DNA from: Geobacteraceae bacterium
GTDB taxonomy: Bacteria > Desulfobacterota > Desulfuromonadia > Geobacterales > Pseudopelobacteraceae
Direction of reading: 5' to 3'
Length of the DNA stretch: 64,000 nucleotides
Assembly: GCA_013336525.1 (NCBI GenBank)
Contig: JAAXTM010000002.1
Span: 186,001 to 250,000, forward strand
The position numbers were made by a program, and so were the translations under genes. Position 1 is the stretch's first letter; each line of letters begins with the position of its first letter. Of the stretch, positions 34,693 through 43,769 are shown in pieces. Under the pieces are notes generated by a model, which was not told the DNA's origin, made no database searches, and saw only the letters and a program-made list of their open reading frames with translations.

Positions 34693-37600
34693 CTATTGCA
34701 GAGATAATACGGCGCTCAGTTGTTGCCCTAACTCATTTATGTTGTACGGTTTTGCCACCGCTCCGCTAAAACCAAAGGCCCTGTAGTCAGACATAATCGG
34801 ATCATTTGAATAACCGCTCGACACAAACAGGCAAGCCTTGGGATCGCGGGCAAGAATCTGCTCTGCCGCTTCCTTTCCTCCCATGCCTCCCGGTATGGTA
34901 AGATCCATGATAACCACCGAAAATGGCGCCCCTGATTCCATTGCAGCTTCATACAACGATACCGCCTCTGCGCCATCCCCGCATGTTGTCACCTGATATC
35001 CAAGATAAGCCAGCATTTCAGACGTCATCTCCCGGATCATCGCTTCATCGTCCATGACAAGAATAGAAACACCGGCATGATCGCCGGCACTCTGAATATC
35101 TGTTCCGGTTTGATGTTCTGTGCATGCCTCACACATTGAAGGGAGGTAAATGGTGAAAGTTGTCCCTTTGCCTATAGCAGAACTTACACCGATGTGCCCG
35201 CCATGCCTTTTCACTATCGAGTACGCCGAGGCGAGCCCCAGGCCGTTTCCTCCTGACTTGGTGGTAAAGTAGGGATCGAATATTTTTCTCTGGTCCTCTT
35301 TTGAAATGCCGCAGCCTTGGTCAGAAAAAGACAGTTTTACATATTCACCCTGCGTGAGTAACGATTCTTTATGATCTTTCAAGGTAACGTTTTTACCCTT
35401 GATGGCCAGCACCCCACCACCTGGCATCGCCTGCACGGCGTTGATGATCAGATTGTTAAACACCTGGCTTAATTGCCCTTCATCCGCCTCAATAGCGTGA
35501 AGGTCATCAGGAATATCAACTTCTCCTTTCACGTTTGCCCCCCTCAGTGCCAGGAGCAGCGACTCTTCCAGAAGAGCGCCAACTGACATTTTTATCCTGA
35601 TCGGCTCGCCCCCTTTTGCAAATGTCAGGAGCCGGGCTGCAAGCATGGCGGCTCGCAGGGATGCTTTTTCGGCATTTTCCAGCAGTTTTTCTGCCTTGTC
35701 CGGTGTTGCAAGTGACATGCGGGCAAAGGAGATATTTCCCATAATACCGCTGAGGATATTGTTAAAATCGTGGGCAATGCCGCCGGCAAGGACGCCGAGA
35801 GATTCCAGCTTTTGACTCTTGAGAAGTTCGTCGTGCATTCTACGTTGTTCAGTGATGTCTTCCCCGGAAAAAAGTACGCCGCAAACACCTTCCTCATCAT
35901 GAAGAAGTGTATTGTGAAAGGCGATGAGCCGCTCTTCGCCACTGCGGCTGATGACTGTGTTTTCATAAAACTCTACCGGAGTAATATTCCCGGACAGTTG
36001 CTGTGCAAAGAAACCTTTTACTCTTTCTCGAACAGATTCAGGGAGGCAGACGTCAAACCAGTTTCTGCCTAACAGTTCATTGTCACGATAACCAAGAATC
36101 TGGGAGGCCTTCTTGTTCATCAGGATGATTTCTCCTGTTCTATTCAGTGCGCAAAGCATGACACCGACGATGTCCATATAGCGCTGGGAGATTTCCTTCT
36201 CCTGTACAATCGCCTCAAGCACCTGGTGATGCGCCGTTATGTCACGGGCAACCCCAATCACGCCGGCTACATCTCCGGAAGCATCATAAAAGGGGGTTTT
36301 AAGTACTTCGACCAGGATCTTTTGTCCGTTGGCTTGGGTAATCCAGTTCTTAAGCAGCAGGGGACTGCCCGATTCCATAACCTGATGGTCTGATTCAATG
36401 ATTTTTTTTACCAGCTCTCCATCGGCATTAAAATCAACATCGGTGTGGCCGATGATCCGCTCCTTTGGCAGGCCTATATAACGTGATGTGTAGGCCTCAT
36501 TACAACCGAGGAAGATACCGTTTTTATCTTTATAGAAAATAAAATCAGAGATGGAATCAAGTATTGTCTGTAAAAAACGCTGATCTTCTTCACGTTTAAA
36601 TCCCAATAATTGGTATGCGGTTATGTCTTCAAGAATACCCAGAATATAATCGATAGAGCCGTCGGAGCGGCGAACACAGCCAACGGAAAGATTGGTGTGG
36701 ACAATCGCACCATCTTTGCGAATGATCCGTTTTTCAATGGAATAGTTGTCAATTTCACCTGACAGGAGGAGATTGAACTTTTCAAGCTCCACGGGGAGAT
36801 CATCCGGATACGTGAGGTCCACCCAGGTTTTGCTTACCAACTCTTCACGAGGGTAGCCAAGCATCTGGCACAACTTGTCGTTTACCTGCAACCACACATT
36901 CCCGGGCGATGATAATGCCATACCCATCAGTGGGCTTTCAAAGAAGAGGCGCATCCGGGCATCGCTCTTCCGCAATTCTTCCTCTGCATGCTTACGCTCT
37001 GTTATGTCAATCACATTCCAGAGGACGCCCGACTCACCATTGGGCAGCTGCATTTTAACTCCGGCAAAGAAGCACCAGAAAATCGTACCATCCTTGCGGC
37101 GCCAGGGGTAATCAGTACTCGCAAGAGGAAGCCCGGATTTGGCCTCCTGGAAACAGGGGGCCCAGTCCTCATAATGCTGCTGATCAACATGCAGAATCCG
37201 GGCGCTCTGCCCCACCAGTTCATCACGGCTATACCCGAACAGGTTACAAAACTGATCATTTACCTGCAGGATTTCCCGGATGGAAGAGACGACCAGCATG
37301 CCGGAACCATTTACCTCAAAGAGACTCTTCAGGTGACTGCGTTCCGCAGCCAGTTCATCCTCTGTCTGCTTGCGGTCGCTGATGTCGGTCAGATTCCAAA
37401 TCACTCCGGTATCGCCATCCGGCATCACCAGCGCACCTCCGGAGATGACTGCCCAGAACGTACTGCCATCCTTGCGGCGGTACTGGTATTCAATCTGTGC
37501 CATCGGCCCATTTGCCCGGGCGCTGGCAAACCACTGCCCGAACCGCTCAAACTGCGCCCGATCAAGATGCAAAATCTCTACGCTTTGGCCTACCAACTCA

Positions 37601-37827
37601 TTCCGACTGTAGCCATACATCTCGCACAGCCGCCGGTTTACTTCGACAATCTGACGCTCTGACGACACGATCAGAATACCGGCCGTGGTACATTCCAGCA
37701 AATTATGCCAGAATTCCGTCTGCCTTTGCAGGCGGCGGTTCATCTGTCGGAATACCAGCGTCAGGACGACCAGTAAAATAATGATGATTGTAAAAGAGAG
37801 AATGATCACCGGCACCCCATTATTCAC
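34693..37827 (-). CDS. Hybrid histidine kinase with five PAS domains
   Basis: A 1044-residue sensor. One N-terminal membrane helix (about residues 7-28) is followed by five PAS domains (about 35-155, 165-285, 290-410, 420-540, 545-665). A HisKA domain has the phospho-acceptor in LESLGVLAGGIAHDFNNIL near 683, and the HATPase has DQGCGISKEDQRKIFDPYF and GLGLASAYSIVKRHGGH. A C-terminal receiver has MDDE and the acceptor Asp in VVIMDLTIPGGMGGK. No output or HPt domain is present, so phosphotransfer partners lie elsewhere. The kinase and receiver part is closely similar to that of the protein at 54715. No signal is identified. Confidence 0.9.
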   Translation of the reverse strand: MNNGVPVIILSFTIIIILLVVLTLVFRQMNRRLQRQTEFWHNLLECTTAGILIVSSERQIVEVNRRLCEMYGYSRNELVGQSVEILHLDRAQFERFGQWFASARANGPMAQIEYQYRRKDGSTFWAVISGGALVMPDGDTGVIWNLTDISDRKQTEDELAAERSHLKSLFEVNGSGMLVVSSIREILQVNDQFCNLFGYSRDELVGQSARILHVDQQHYEDWAPCFQEAKSGLPLASTDYPWRRKDGTIFWCFFAGVKMQLPNGESGVLWNVIDITERKHAEEELRKSDARMRLFFESPLMGMALSSPGNVWLQVNDKLCQMLGYPREELVSKTWVDLTYPDDLPVELEKFNLLLSGEIDNYSIEKRIIRKDGAIVHTNLSVGCVRRSDGSIDYILGILEDITAYQLLGFKREEDQRFLQTILDSISDFIFYKDKNGIFLGCNEAYTSRYIGLPKERIIGHTDVDFNADGELVKKIIESDHQVMESGSPLLLKNWITQANGQKILVEVLKTPFYDASGDVAGVIGVARDITAHHQVLEAIVQEKEISQRYMDIVGVMLCALNRTGEIILMNKKASQILGYRDNELLGRNWFDVCLPESVRERVKGFFAQQLSGNITPVEFYENTVISRSGEERLIAFHNTLLHDEEGVCGVLFSGEDITEQRRMHDELLKSQKLESLGVLAGGIAHDFNNILSGIMGNISFARMSLATPDKAEKLLENAEKASLRAAMLAARLLTFAKGGEPIRIKMSVGALLEESLLLALRGANVKGEVDIPDDLHAIEADEGQLSQVFNNLIINAVQAMPGGGVLAIKGKNVTLKDHKESLLTQGEYVKLSFSDQGCGISKEDQRKIFDPYFTTKSGGNGLGLASAYSIVKRHGGHIGVSSAIGKGTTFTIYLPSMCEACTEHQTGTDIQSAGDHAGVSILVMDDEAMIREMTSEMLAYLGYQVTTCGDGAEAVSLYEAAMESGAPFSVVIMDLTIPGGMGGKEAAEQILARDPKACLFVSSGYSNDPIMSDYRAFGFSGAVAKPYNINELGQQLSAVLSLQ

Positions 37828-37880
37828 GGTCTACGACTGTAATTCTTCGCTACTTACAGTTTACAATATAAAGAACCAGA

Positions 37881-39527
37881 TCAAACCTTAGCAAGAATTT
37901 TAAGAAGGTGCGGCACCATCTGTTTCTTGCGCGACATGACGTTTTTCAGTTCATACAGATGCGGCTCCAGTTGCGGATATTCCATGACATGGGCGATGCG
38001 GGTATGCCCCTCCACCAGAAAAAGAGTTGTCTCGGTCGTGATATCGGTCACCATCAACCCGGCGATAAAGAGATTGTCCCGCTGTTTTATCTCCGCAAGC
38101 GCGTCCAGCAACTCCTCTTTCATGCGGTAAAATTCATCAAAACCGATGACTTCGACTTGCCCGAGCCCGATGCTGTATTTTTCATGCGTAAAGAGCTTGA
38201 AGTCGGCAGAGACGACCCGGTCAGCCGAACCGTAATTTTTCAGGGAGCTGCTGGCGGCAAAAATATCACGGCCGAAATCAACGGCGACTAACCCTGATCG
38301 CTCCTCTAGCCAAACCGCCATCTGCTGGTCTGCATCGGTCGTGGTGGGTGATTTGAGGATAACGGTGTCCGAAAGGATCCCGGCCAGCAGCAGCGCGGCA
38401 ATCGGGCCGTCTGGTTCCAGGTTGCATTCACGGTAGCGCCTTGCCACCAGGGTACAGGTGCTGCCGACCGGTGACGTAACAAAGGATATCGGGGAGTTTG
38501 AGTGGCTGTTGCCGAGTTTATGGTGGTCGATAACTTCGCTAATTTCTACCAGTTCGGCCCCAGACACAGCCTGCCCCAGTTCATTGTGATCCATGAGGAT
38601 CAGGCTGTAGGGGAGTGGTGCGAGGAGCGAGGATTTGGTCGCAACACCGGCCAGGGTTCCATCCCCCTCCAGCGCGAGGACAGCCGATACATTTGCCCCG
38701 AGCAGTTTCTGGCGAAGGGCGGCAAGGGATTTGTCGACGCCGATCTCGACGTATTCCTGTTCGGCGAGACATGCAACCGGAGTTGAAAGCCGCGCCAGCC
38801 AGGCAGCGGTTGCTGTATCATGGGGTGTCAGCAACACGGTGACATCCCGCTTTTGAGCACTTTCAAGCAAACCATCATCCAATTGATGCCCACCGGTTAT
38901 CACCAGTACCCGCACACCGCGTTCGATGGCGGCCATCTGAATAGTACGGCGATTACCGGTCATGATCAGGAGTTCACGAGGATCAAACCCGTCAATCCTG
39001 CTGTTGAACGATTCCTCCAGCATCGCACCGATGAAGAGGTTCAGGGTAACTGGTGTGTCGGCAGCGGTTCCAGCTTTGAGAGGGGCCGCGAGAGTTTTGG
39101 CGAGGCTCGCCAGACTAGTCGTAACCTGGCGCAACTTATCCTGACAGGGGAGCAGATAACTTTCCGACAAATGCAGCAGTGAGAGAATGCCGCATGGCCT
39201 ATTTTCACAATCAACCACCGGCAGCACCCGAACACCGCTTTTGTTGAACAGTTCCAACGCCTCGTAGGCTGAATCCTGCCGATGGATCGTCACCGGCTCG
39301 CGCTTGATGGTGTCGCGCACTTTGGGGTGTACATCGGCAAGAAACAGCGGATCCGGAATGTTGAGGCGATCGAGGATATATCGGGTCTGAGGGTTGGGGG
39401 CACCCGCCATGGCGGCGATAACACTGCTGTCACCAAGCATTTGTTTCAGCGCGGCGTAGCCGATGGCAGAGGCGATGGAGTCGGTGTCCGGGTTGCGATG
39501 GCCGATAACATAAGTGGTTTTTATCAT
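37881..39527 (-). CDS. Manganese-dependent pyrophosphatase with CBS and DRTGG domains
   Basis: Family II inorganic pyrophosphatase hydrolysing PPi to two phosphates; the regulated CBS-PPase type of 548 residues. The DHH domain starts with GHRNPDTDSIASA (residues 9-21) and continues after the insert with MDHNE and the metal-binding IDHHKLGNSHS near 335. The insert (about 70-300) holds two CBS modules with a DRTGG domain between them. The DHHA2 domain (about 410-548) closes the site. CBS-PPases are regulated by adenine nucleotides, so activity is probably linked to energy state. Confidence 0.92.
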   Translation of the reverse strand: MIKTTYVIGHRNPDTDSIASAIGYAALKQMLGDSSVIAAMAGAPNPQTRYILDRLNIPDPLFLADVHPKVRDTIKREPVTIHRQDSAYEALELFNKSGVRVLPVVDCENRPCGILSLLHLSESYLLPCQDKLRQVTTSLASLAKTLAAPLKAGTAADTPVTLNLFIGAMLEESFNSRIDGFDPRELLIMTGNRRTIQMAAIERGVRVLVITGGHQLDDGLLESAQKRDVTVLLTPHDTATAAWLARLSTPVACLAEQEYVEIGVDKSLAALRQKLLGANVSAVLALEGDGTLAGVATKSSLLAPLPYSLILMDHNELGQAVSGAELVEISEVIDHHKLGNSHSNSPISFVTSPVGSTCTLVARRYRECNLEPDGPIAALLLAGILSDTVILKSPTTTDADQQMAVWLEERSGLVAVDFGRDIFAASSSLKNYGSADRVVSADFKLFTHEKYSIGLGQVEVIGFDEFYRMKEELLDALAEIKQRDNLFIAGLMVTDITTETTLFLVEGHTRIAHVMEYPQLEPHLYELKNVMSRKKQMVPHLLKILAKV

Positions 39528-39575
39528 GGCAGTCTCACTATTATGTGGATTAAAAAGGCTAATGTCTAAAAAACA

Positions 39576-39737
39576 GTTATCCGCAGATTAACGCAGCCAG
39601 AAGTAGGCGCTTCTAAGCGATATACGCAGACAAATCGAAGCGAGAGACATATGCTGGTTCAACCCAAAAGGTGAACTTAATTTATTGGTTTTATCTGCGT
39701 TAATCTGTGATATCTGTGGATCTACTGCCGTTTAAAG
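39576..39737. repeat. Inverted-repeat element, family B, with 23-bp module
   Basis: The left arm ATCCGCAGATTAACGCAG (39579-39596) pairs with the right arm around 39694-39721 (CTGCGTTAATCTGTGATATC onward). Immediately after the left-arm CGCAG is a 23-bp module (39597-39619, beginning CCAGAAGTAGGCGCTT and ending TAAGCG). The related copy at 43.4 kb lacks it. The module contains its own small palindrome, CGCTTCTAAGCG. The element fills the gap between the pyrophosphatase and rsgA. Confidence 0.75.
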
Positions 39738-39738
39738 G

Positions 39739-40638
39739 CTAATTTTTCCAGTCCCTGCTGCGTGCGGCGGCCTGGAGGGTTTCTACCTCTTTGAGGATTT
39801 CCATGTAGGTGGCGTATCTCTCCGCCGGGATTCTCCCCTGCTCGACAAGCTCCAGTACGGCACATCCCGGCTCTGTACGGTGCCGGCAGTTGCGGAATTT
39901 GCAGGCGACGTCCCGATGCGCTTCAAAGCCGGGAAAATACTCCGCCAACTCTTCTACCGTTATGTCAACCAAACCAAAATCGCGGAAACCGGGGGTGTCC
40001 ACAAGCTCGCCACCACCCGCAAGAGCGTGCAGCGTGGAAACCGTTGTGGTGTGTCGCCCCATACCCTTGTATTCACTCAAGCTTCCTACTTTAAGATCAA
40101 TTTCCGGACAAAGCACATTCAGCAGGGAACTCTTGCCGACTCCGGTCGTTCCGACAAAGGCGCCGCGATGACCTTCGCTCAAAAATTCCTCTAACGGGGC
40201 AAGTCCGCTCCGCTTGGCGGCACTGATCGGAAATATTCGCACGGAGCCGCCATAGATTCTTTTCAGCTCTTCCAGAAGTTCTGCTGTGCCATCAAGATCA
40301 CATTTATTGACGACTAAAAATGGCTGTAACTTTGCCGACTGGGCAGCAACAATCGCCCGGTCGATAAAACCACCAGGTGACAGCGGCGCAACAACGATCC
40401 CGAGGACATCGAGGTTTGCGCCTACCAGATGGACTCCTCCCCTGGCATCACGCCGCTGCAGCTCCGTCCGGCGCGGCAAACGTTTCAAAACCTCGCCGGT
40501 AACAACAACGTTGTCCCCGACGACATGGCCGGAGTTGCGTTTGACCCGCACCATTCTGCGCTGGCCGTTGTCAAACAAGACCTCAACCGAGATACCGTGA
40601 TGCGCAACTATCAGACCGTTAGGCGTAAAACTGCTCAT
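39739..40638 (-). CDS. rsgA: Ribosome small-subunit maturation GTPase RsgA
   Basis: Circularly permuted GTPase that acts late in 30S assembly. An N-terminal OB-fold (about residues 5-70) is followed by the permuted G domain with NKCDLDG (G4, near 110) before GTTGVGKSSLLN (G1, near 163) and DTPGFRDFG (G3, near 214). A C-terminal zinc site follows: Cys in VACKFRNCRHRTEPGCAV near 246-263. The length of 299 is normal. Divergent from srkA. Confidence 0.95.
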   Translation of the reverse strand: MSSFTPNGLIVAHHGISVEVLFDNGQRRMVRVKRNSGHVVGDNVVVTGEVLKRLPRRTELQRRDARGGVHLVGANLDVLGIVVAPLSPGGFIDRAIVAAQSAKLQPFLVVNKCDLDGTAELLEELKRIYGGSVRIFPISAAKRSGLAPLEEFLSEGHRGAFVGTTGVGKSSLLNVLCPEIDLKVGSLSEYKGMGRHTTTVSTLHALAGGGELVDTPGFRDFGLVDITVEELAEYFPGFEAHRDVACKFRNCRHRTEPGCAVLELVEQGRIPAERYATYMEILKEVETLQAAARSRDWKN

Positions 40639-40817
40639 TGGATTGTGTTCCGATTTTTCAAATGGATTATCCCGACCGGAGTTGCCGGGATTAAATGGCT
40701 ATCTTGACAGCCGTTTATAAATCTAGCATACAAACAGACAATAACCTAGCACAGCAGGGAAAATCAGGCCATAATATCTACTCTATTGATCAATGCCGCA
40801 CAAGAGGACGCATTATT

Positions 40818-41804
40818 ATGACTGAGAGCCACCATCCATTTATGCGACTTACCCCCACCTTTGTCATGGACGCCGTGGAAAGCCAGGGCTTTGTCTGTGA
40901 CAGCCGTATATTCGCACTCAACAGCTACGAAAACCGGGTCTATCAGGTCGGCATCGATGAAGCGCAACCGTTGATTGCCAAATTTTACCGGCCACATCGC
41001 TGGAGCTCAAAGCAGATTCTGGAGGAGCACAGCTTCTGCTTTGAGCTTGTCGAGCACGAACTCCCTATTGTTGCGCCTCTGAAGAATAGCGAGGGTGAGA
41101 GTTTGTTGCAGTATGATGGTTTTCACTTTGCACTTTATCCACGGCAAGGGGGGCATGCACCGGAGTTTGACAATCTCGACAACCTGAAAATACTGGGGCG
41201 ATTGCTCGGGCGGATTCACGGCACCGGTGCGGTAAAGCCGTTTGCTCATCGTCCGACACTGGATCGCCAGAGTTTCGGCACTGAGAGCGTACGCCTGATT
41301 GAAGAGCGTTTTATCCCCGAGGAATACCGGGCCAGTTATACCGCTGTGACCAGGCAGTTGTTGGAGGAAATTGATGCCATCCTGGCTGAGGTCGGCCCGG
41401 TCCGGATCATCAGGACGCACGGAGATTGCCATGCCGGGAATATTCTCTGGCGCGACAACGCCCCGCATTTTGTCGATTTTGACGACGCCCGCATGGCACC
41501 TGCTGTTCAGGATCTCTGGATGATGTTTTCCGGGGAACGCCCACGTCAGCTGGCCCAGCTGGATTCGTTACTGGAAGGGTACCGGGAATTCAATGATTTT
41601 GATCCCCGTGAACTGCGCCTGATTGAGCCGCTCCGCACGTTGCGCATGCTGCATTACAGCGCCTGGCTGGCCCGGCGCTGGCAGGACCCGCTGTTTCCGC
41701 ATACTTTTTTCTGGTTTAACACCACCCGCTACTGGGGTGAACATATTCTGGAATTGCGCGAACAGTTGGCCGCGCTCTCTGAGCCGGCTCTTGAAGTGCA
41801 GTAA
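40818..41804 (+). CDS. srkA: Stress response kinase SrkA (YihE/RdoA)
   Basis: Ser/Thr protein kinase of the aminoglycoside-phosphotransferase fold; in E. coli it protects against stress-linked cell death. ATG 40818 has AGAGGAC about 9 bases upstream and begins MTESHHPFMRLTPTFVMDAV; the longer frame from 40695 is not needed. The catalytic loop is RTHGDCHAGNILW near residue 200, and the metal-binding FVDFDDARMAP near 218. The 328-residue length matches the family. Confidence 0.92.
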   Translation: MTESHHPFMRLTPTFVMDAVESQGFVCDSRIFALNSYENRVYQVGIDEAQPLIAKFYRPHRWSSKQILEEHSFCFELVEHELPIVAPLKNSEGESLLQYDGFHFALYPRQGGHAPEFDNLDNLKILGRLLGRIHGTGAVKPFAHRPTLDRQSFGTESVRLIEERFIPEEYRASYTAVTRQLLEEIDAILAEVGPVRIIRTHGDCHAGNILWRDNAPHFVDFDDARMAPAVQDLWMMFSGERPRQLAQLDSLLEGYREFNDFDPRELRLIEPLRTLRMLHYSAWLARRWQDPLFPHTFFWFNTTRYWGEHILELREQLAALSEPALEVQ

Positions 41805-41825
41805 TCAACCTACAGACGGAGTTGC

Positions 41826-41989
41826 ACCGCAGAGGACGCTGAGTAACACTGAGAAAACAAGTAGATATTGTAATTGTGGGTGTCTCCAATAAGGTGAGTC
41901 GCTTTATGTTTTAACCTTCTGATTTTCCTCGGCGTTCCTCTGCGTACTCGCTTAAAAGCGCCTACTTCTGGCTGCGGTAAATGCTTTTT
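41826..41989. repeat. Inverted-repeat element, family A, with 23-bp module
   Basis: The left arm (ACCGCAGAGGACGCTGAGTA, 41826 onward) pairs imperfectly with the right arm ending near 41944 (TTTTCCTCGGCGTTCCTCTG). Read on the - strand, AAAAAGCATTTACCGCAG is followed by a 23-bp module (41971-41949), then AGTACGCAGAGGAACGC. The same flanks at 10.85 kb are contiguous except for one base. The module differs from that at 39597-39619 by one base. Confidence 0.75.
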
Positions 41990-41998
41990 TGGGATTAA

Positions 41999-43351
41999 TT
42001 ACGATGCAAAGATTACATCCATCGCGCCCTGAACCGTAGAAACCCCCTCCAGGCGGATGCCCCGTTTTTTAAGACGCTTCAGGCTGCCGGCCGGAATAAT
42101 GCAGCGCTTGAAACCAAGCTTTTCGGCTTCGGCAATACGTAATTCCGGCTGCGTAACCGCCCGCACCTCCCCAGCCAGGCCCACTTCACCGAATATAACC
42201 GTATCAGGCGGTATGGCCTTGTCGAGGTGACTTGAGGCAACGGCCATAATCATGGCCAGGTCGGCTGCCGGCTCGTTCAGCCTTGCCCCGCCAGCCGCAT
42301 TTAAAAAGATATCCTGTCCCGCCATGTGCAGACCAACCTTCTTTTCCAGAACAGCAACCAGCAAAGCCAGACGATTATGATCAACACCAATGGTGGTCCG
42401 GCGTGGGACACCGTAGGAAGATGGCGTTACCAGCGCCTGAAGCTCAACCAGCAGTGGCCGGCTCCCCTCCAGCGAAGTGGTGACGACGGAACCGGAGACA
42501 CCGAGGGGGCGCTCGGAAAGAAACAGCTCCGAAGGGTTTGCGACACCGCAGAGCCCCTCCTGTTTCATCTCGAAGACTCCAATTTCATTGGTCGAGCCAA
42601 AACGGTTCTTGACCGCCCGCAGGATACGGAACGGATGGCTGCCGTCCCCCTCGAAATACAGAACAGTGTCAACCATATGCTCCAGCACGCGCGGTCCGGC
42701 AATCGAGCCATCTTTGGTGACATGACCAACGATGAAGATCGGGATATTACTCCCTTTGGCAAGCAGCATAAGTTTACCGGCCGATTCCCGCACTTGGCTG
42801 ACGCTGCCGGGGGCCGACTCCAGGGTTGAGGTCCAGACCGTCTGGATCGAGTCAACCACCATCGCCGCAGGCTTGAGTGCAGCAGCCTGGTGAAGGATCG
42901 CTTCGAGCGAGTTTTCAGCCAGAATCAGCAGGTTTTTGCTTGAGGCACCGAGGCGTTCACCCCGCAAGCGGGCTTGAGAAGCGGACTCCTCGCCTGAAAC
43001 ATACAGCACCTTTCCCGCTTCCTCCGCCAGAGTGTGCATCGCCTGCAGCAGCAGCGTTGATTTTCCAATTCCGGGATCGCCGCCAATCAGCACCAACGAT
43101 CCGGGGACAATGCCTCCTCCCAGCACCCGGTCAAGCTCTCCGATGCCGGTCGGCCTGCGTGTCTCCGTCTGTGGCGGTACATCACAGATCGGTATGGGGA
43201 GCACGTTCCCGGCTGAACGGGTCGCATTTGAAACCTTGATGACCGCCTCTTCCACTAGACTATTCCAGGCCCCGCAGTCCGGACATTTTCCAAGCCACTT
43301 GGGCGATTGGCTGCCACACTCCTGGCAGGTAAAGATTGTTTTCTGCTTCAT
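41999..43351 (-). CDS. radA: DNA repair protein RadA
   Basis: RecA-like branch-migration helicase for recombinational repair. An N-terminal zinc finger (CQECGSQSPKWLGKCPDC, residues 9-26) is followed by Walker A GGDPGIGKSTLLLQ near 89, the RadA-specific KNRFG motif near 247, and a Lon-like C-terminal domain (about 275-450). The 450-residue length is typical. The end of the gene lies 9 bases beyond the family A repeat. Confidence 0.96.
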   Translation of the reverse strand: MKQKTIFTCQECGSQSPKWLGKCPDCGAWNSLVEEAVIKVSNATRSAGNVLPIPICDVPPQTETRRPTGIGELDRVLGGGIVPGSLVLIGGDPGIGKSTLLLQAMHTLAEEAGKVLYVSGEESASQARLRGERLGASSKNLLILAENSLEAILHQAAALKPAAMVVDSIQTVWTSTLESAPGSVSQVRESAGKLMLLAKGSNIPIFIVGHVTKDGSIAGPRVLEHMVDTVLYFEGDGSHPFRILRAVKNRFGSTNEIGVFEMKQEGLCGVANPSELFLSERPLGVSGSVVTTSLEGSRPLLVELQALVTPSSYGVPRRTTIGVDHNRLALLVAVLEKKVGLHMAGQDIFLNAAGGARLNEPAADLAMIMAVASSHLDKAIPPDTVIFGEVGLAGEVRAVTQPELRIAEAEKLGFKRCIIPAGSLKRLKKRGIRLEGVSTVQGAMDVIFAS

Positions 43352-43377
43352 ACACCCCTCTCGTACATATAGACCTT

Positions 43378-43535
43378 AAAAGCAGTTATCCGCAGATTAA
43401 CGCAGATATACACAGATAAATCAAAGACTTGAAACAAATACTGGTTTAACAAAAAAGGAATACTTGCTTTTTAAATAAACATTTATTTTATCTGCGTTAA
43501 TCTGTGAAATCTGCGGATCGACAGCCGTTTACAGG
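43378..43535. repeat. Inverted-repeat element, family B, empty site
   Basis: The left arm ATCCGCAGATTAACGCAG (43388-43405) continues directly as ATATACACAGATAAATC and pairs with the right arm near 43489-43519 (TATCTGCGTTAATCTGTGAA onward). It is the module-free counterpart of 39576-39737. It occupies much of the 418-base gap 43352-43769; in the remaining 43536-43769 stretch I see only AT-rich leader sequence, with TTGTATACTAGATATG at about 43648. Confidence 0.75.
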
Positions 43536-43769
43536 TTAAGCCGCTTATAAAATCGGCAAAAATTTTGTGAAAGATATTTGCACCGCAGTATGCATAATTT
43601 CCGGATCTAATACAAGGAACGGCAATGGAATATTGATTATTGCAGCTTGTATACTAGATATGAGTTCTGATATATTGTCTGACAATTCGGTAAGATATAG
43701 AAATCATTCAAAGCCTGTTGCTGCCTCAACGATGCGGATGGCTGCACGCAATAAAGGAGACCACACAAT

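Noticed and set aside
39576-43535. A composite transposon bounded by the two family B elements around rsgA, srkA and radA
   Set aside because: The enclosed genes are ordinary chromosomal housekeeping genes, no transposase is present, and the elements occur in gaps elsewhere in the window.
43654-43682. A promoter for the flavodiiron gene in the TTGTAT...TATATT stretch
   Set aside because: The hexamers are poor and several equally weak AT-rich alternatives exist nearby.
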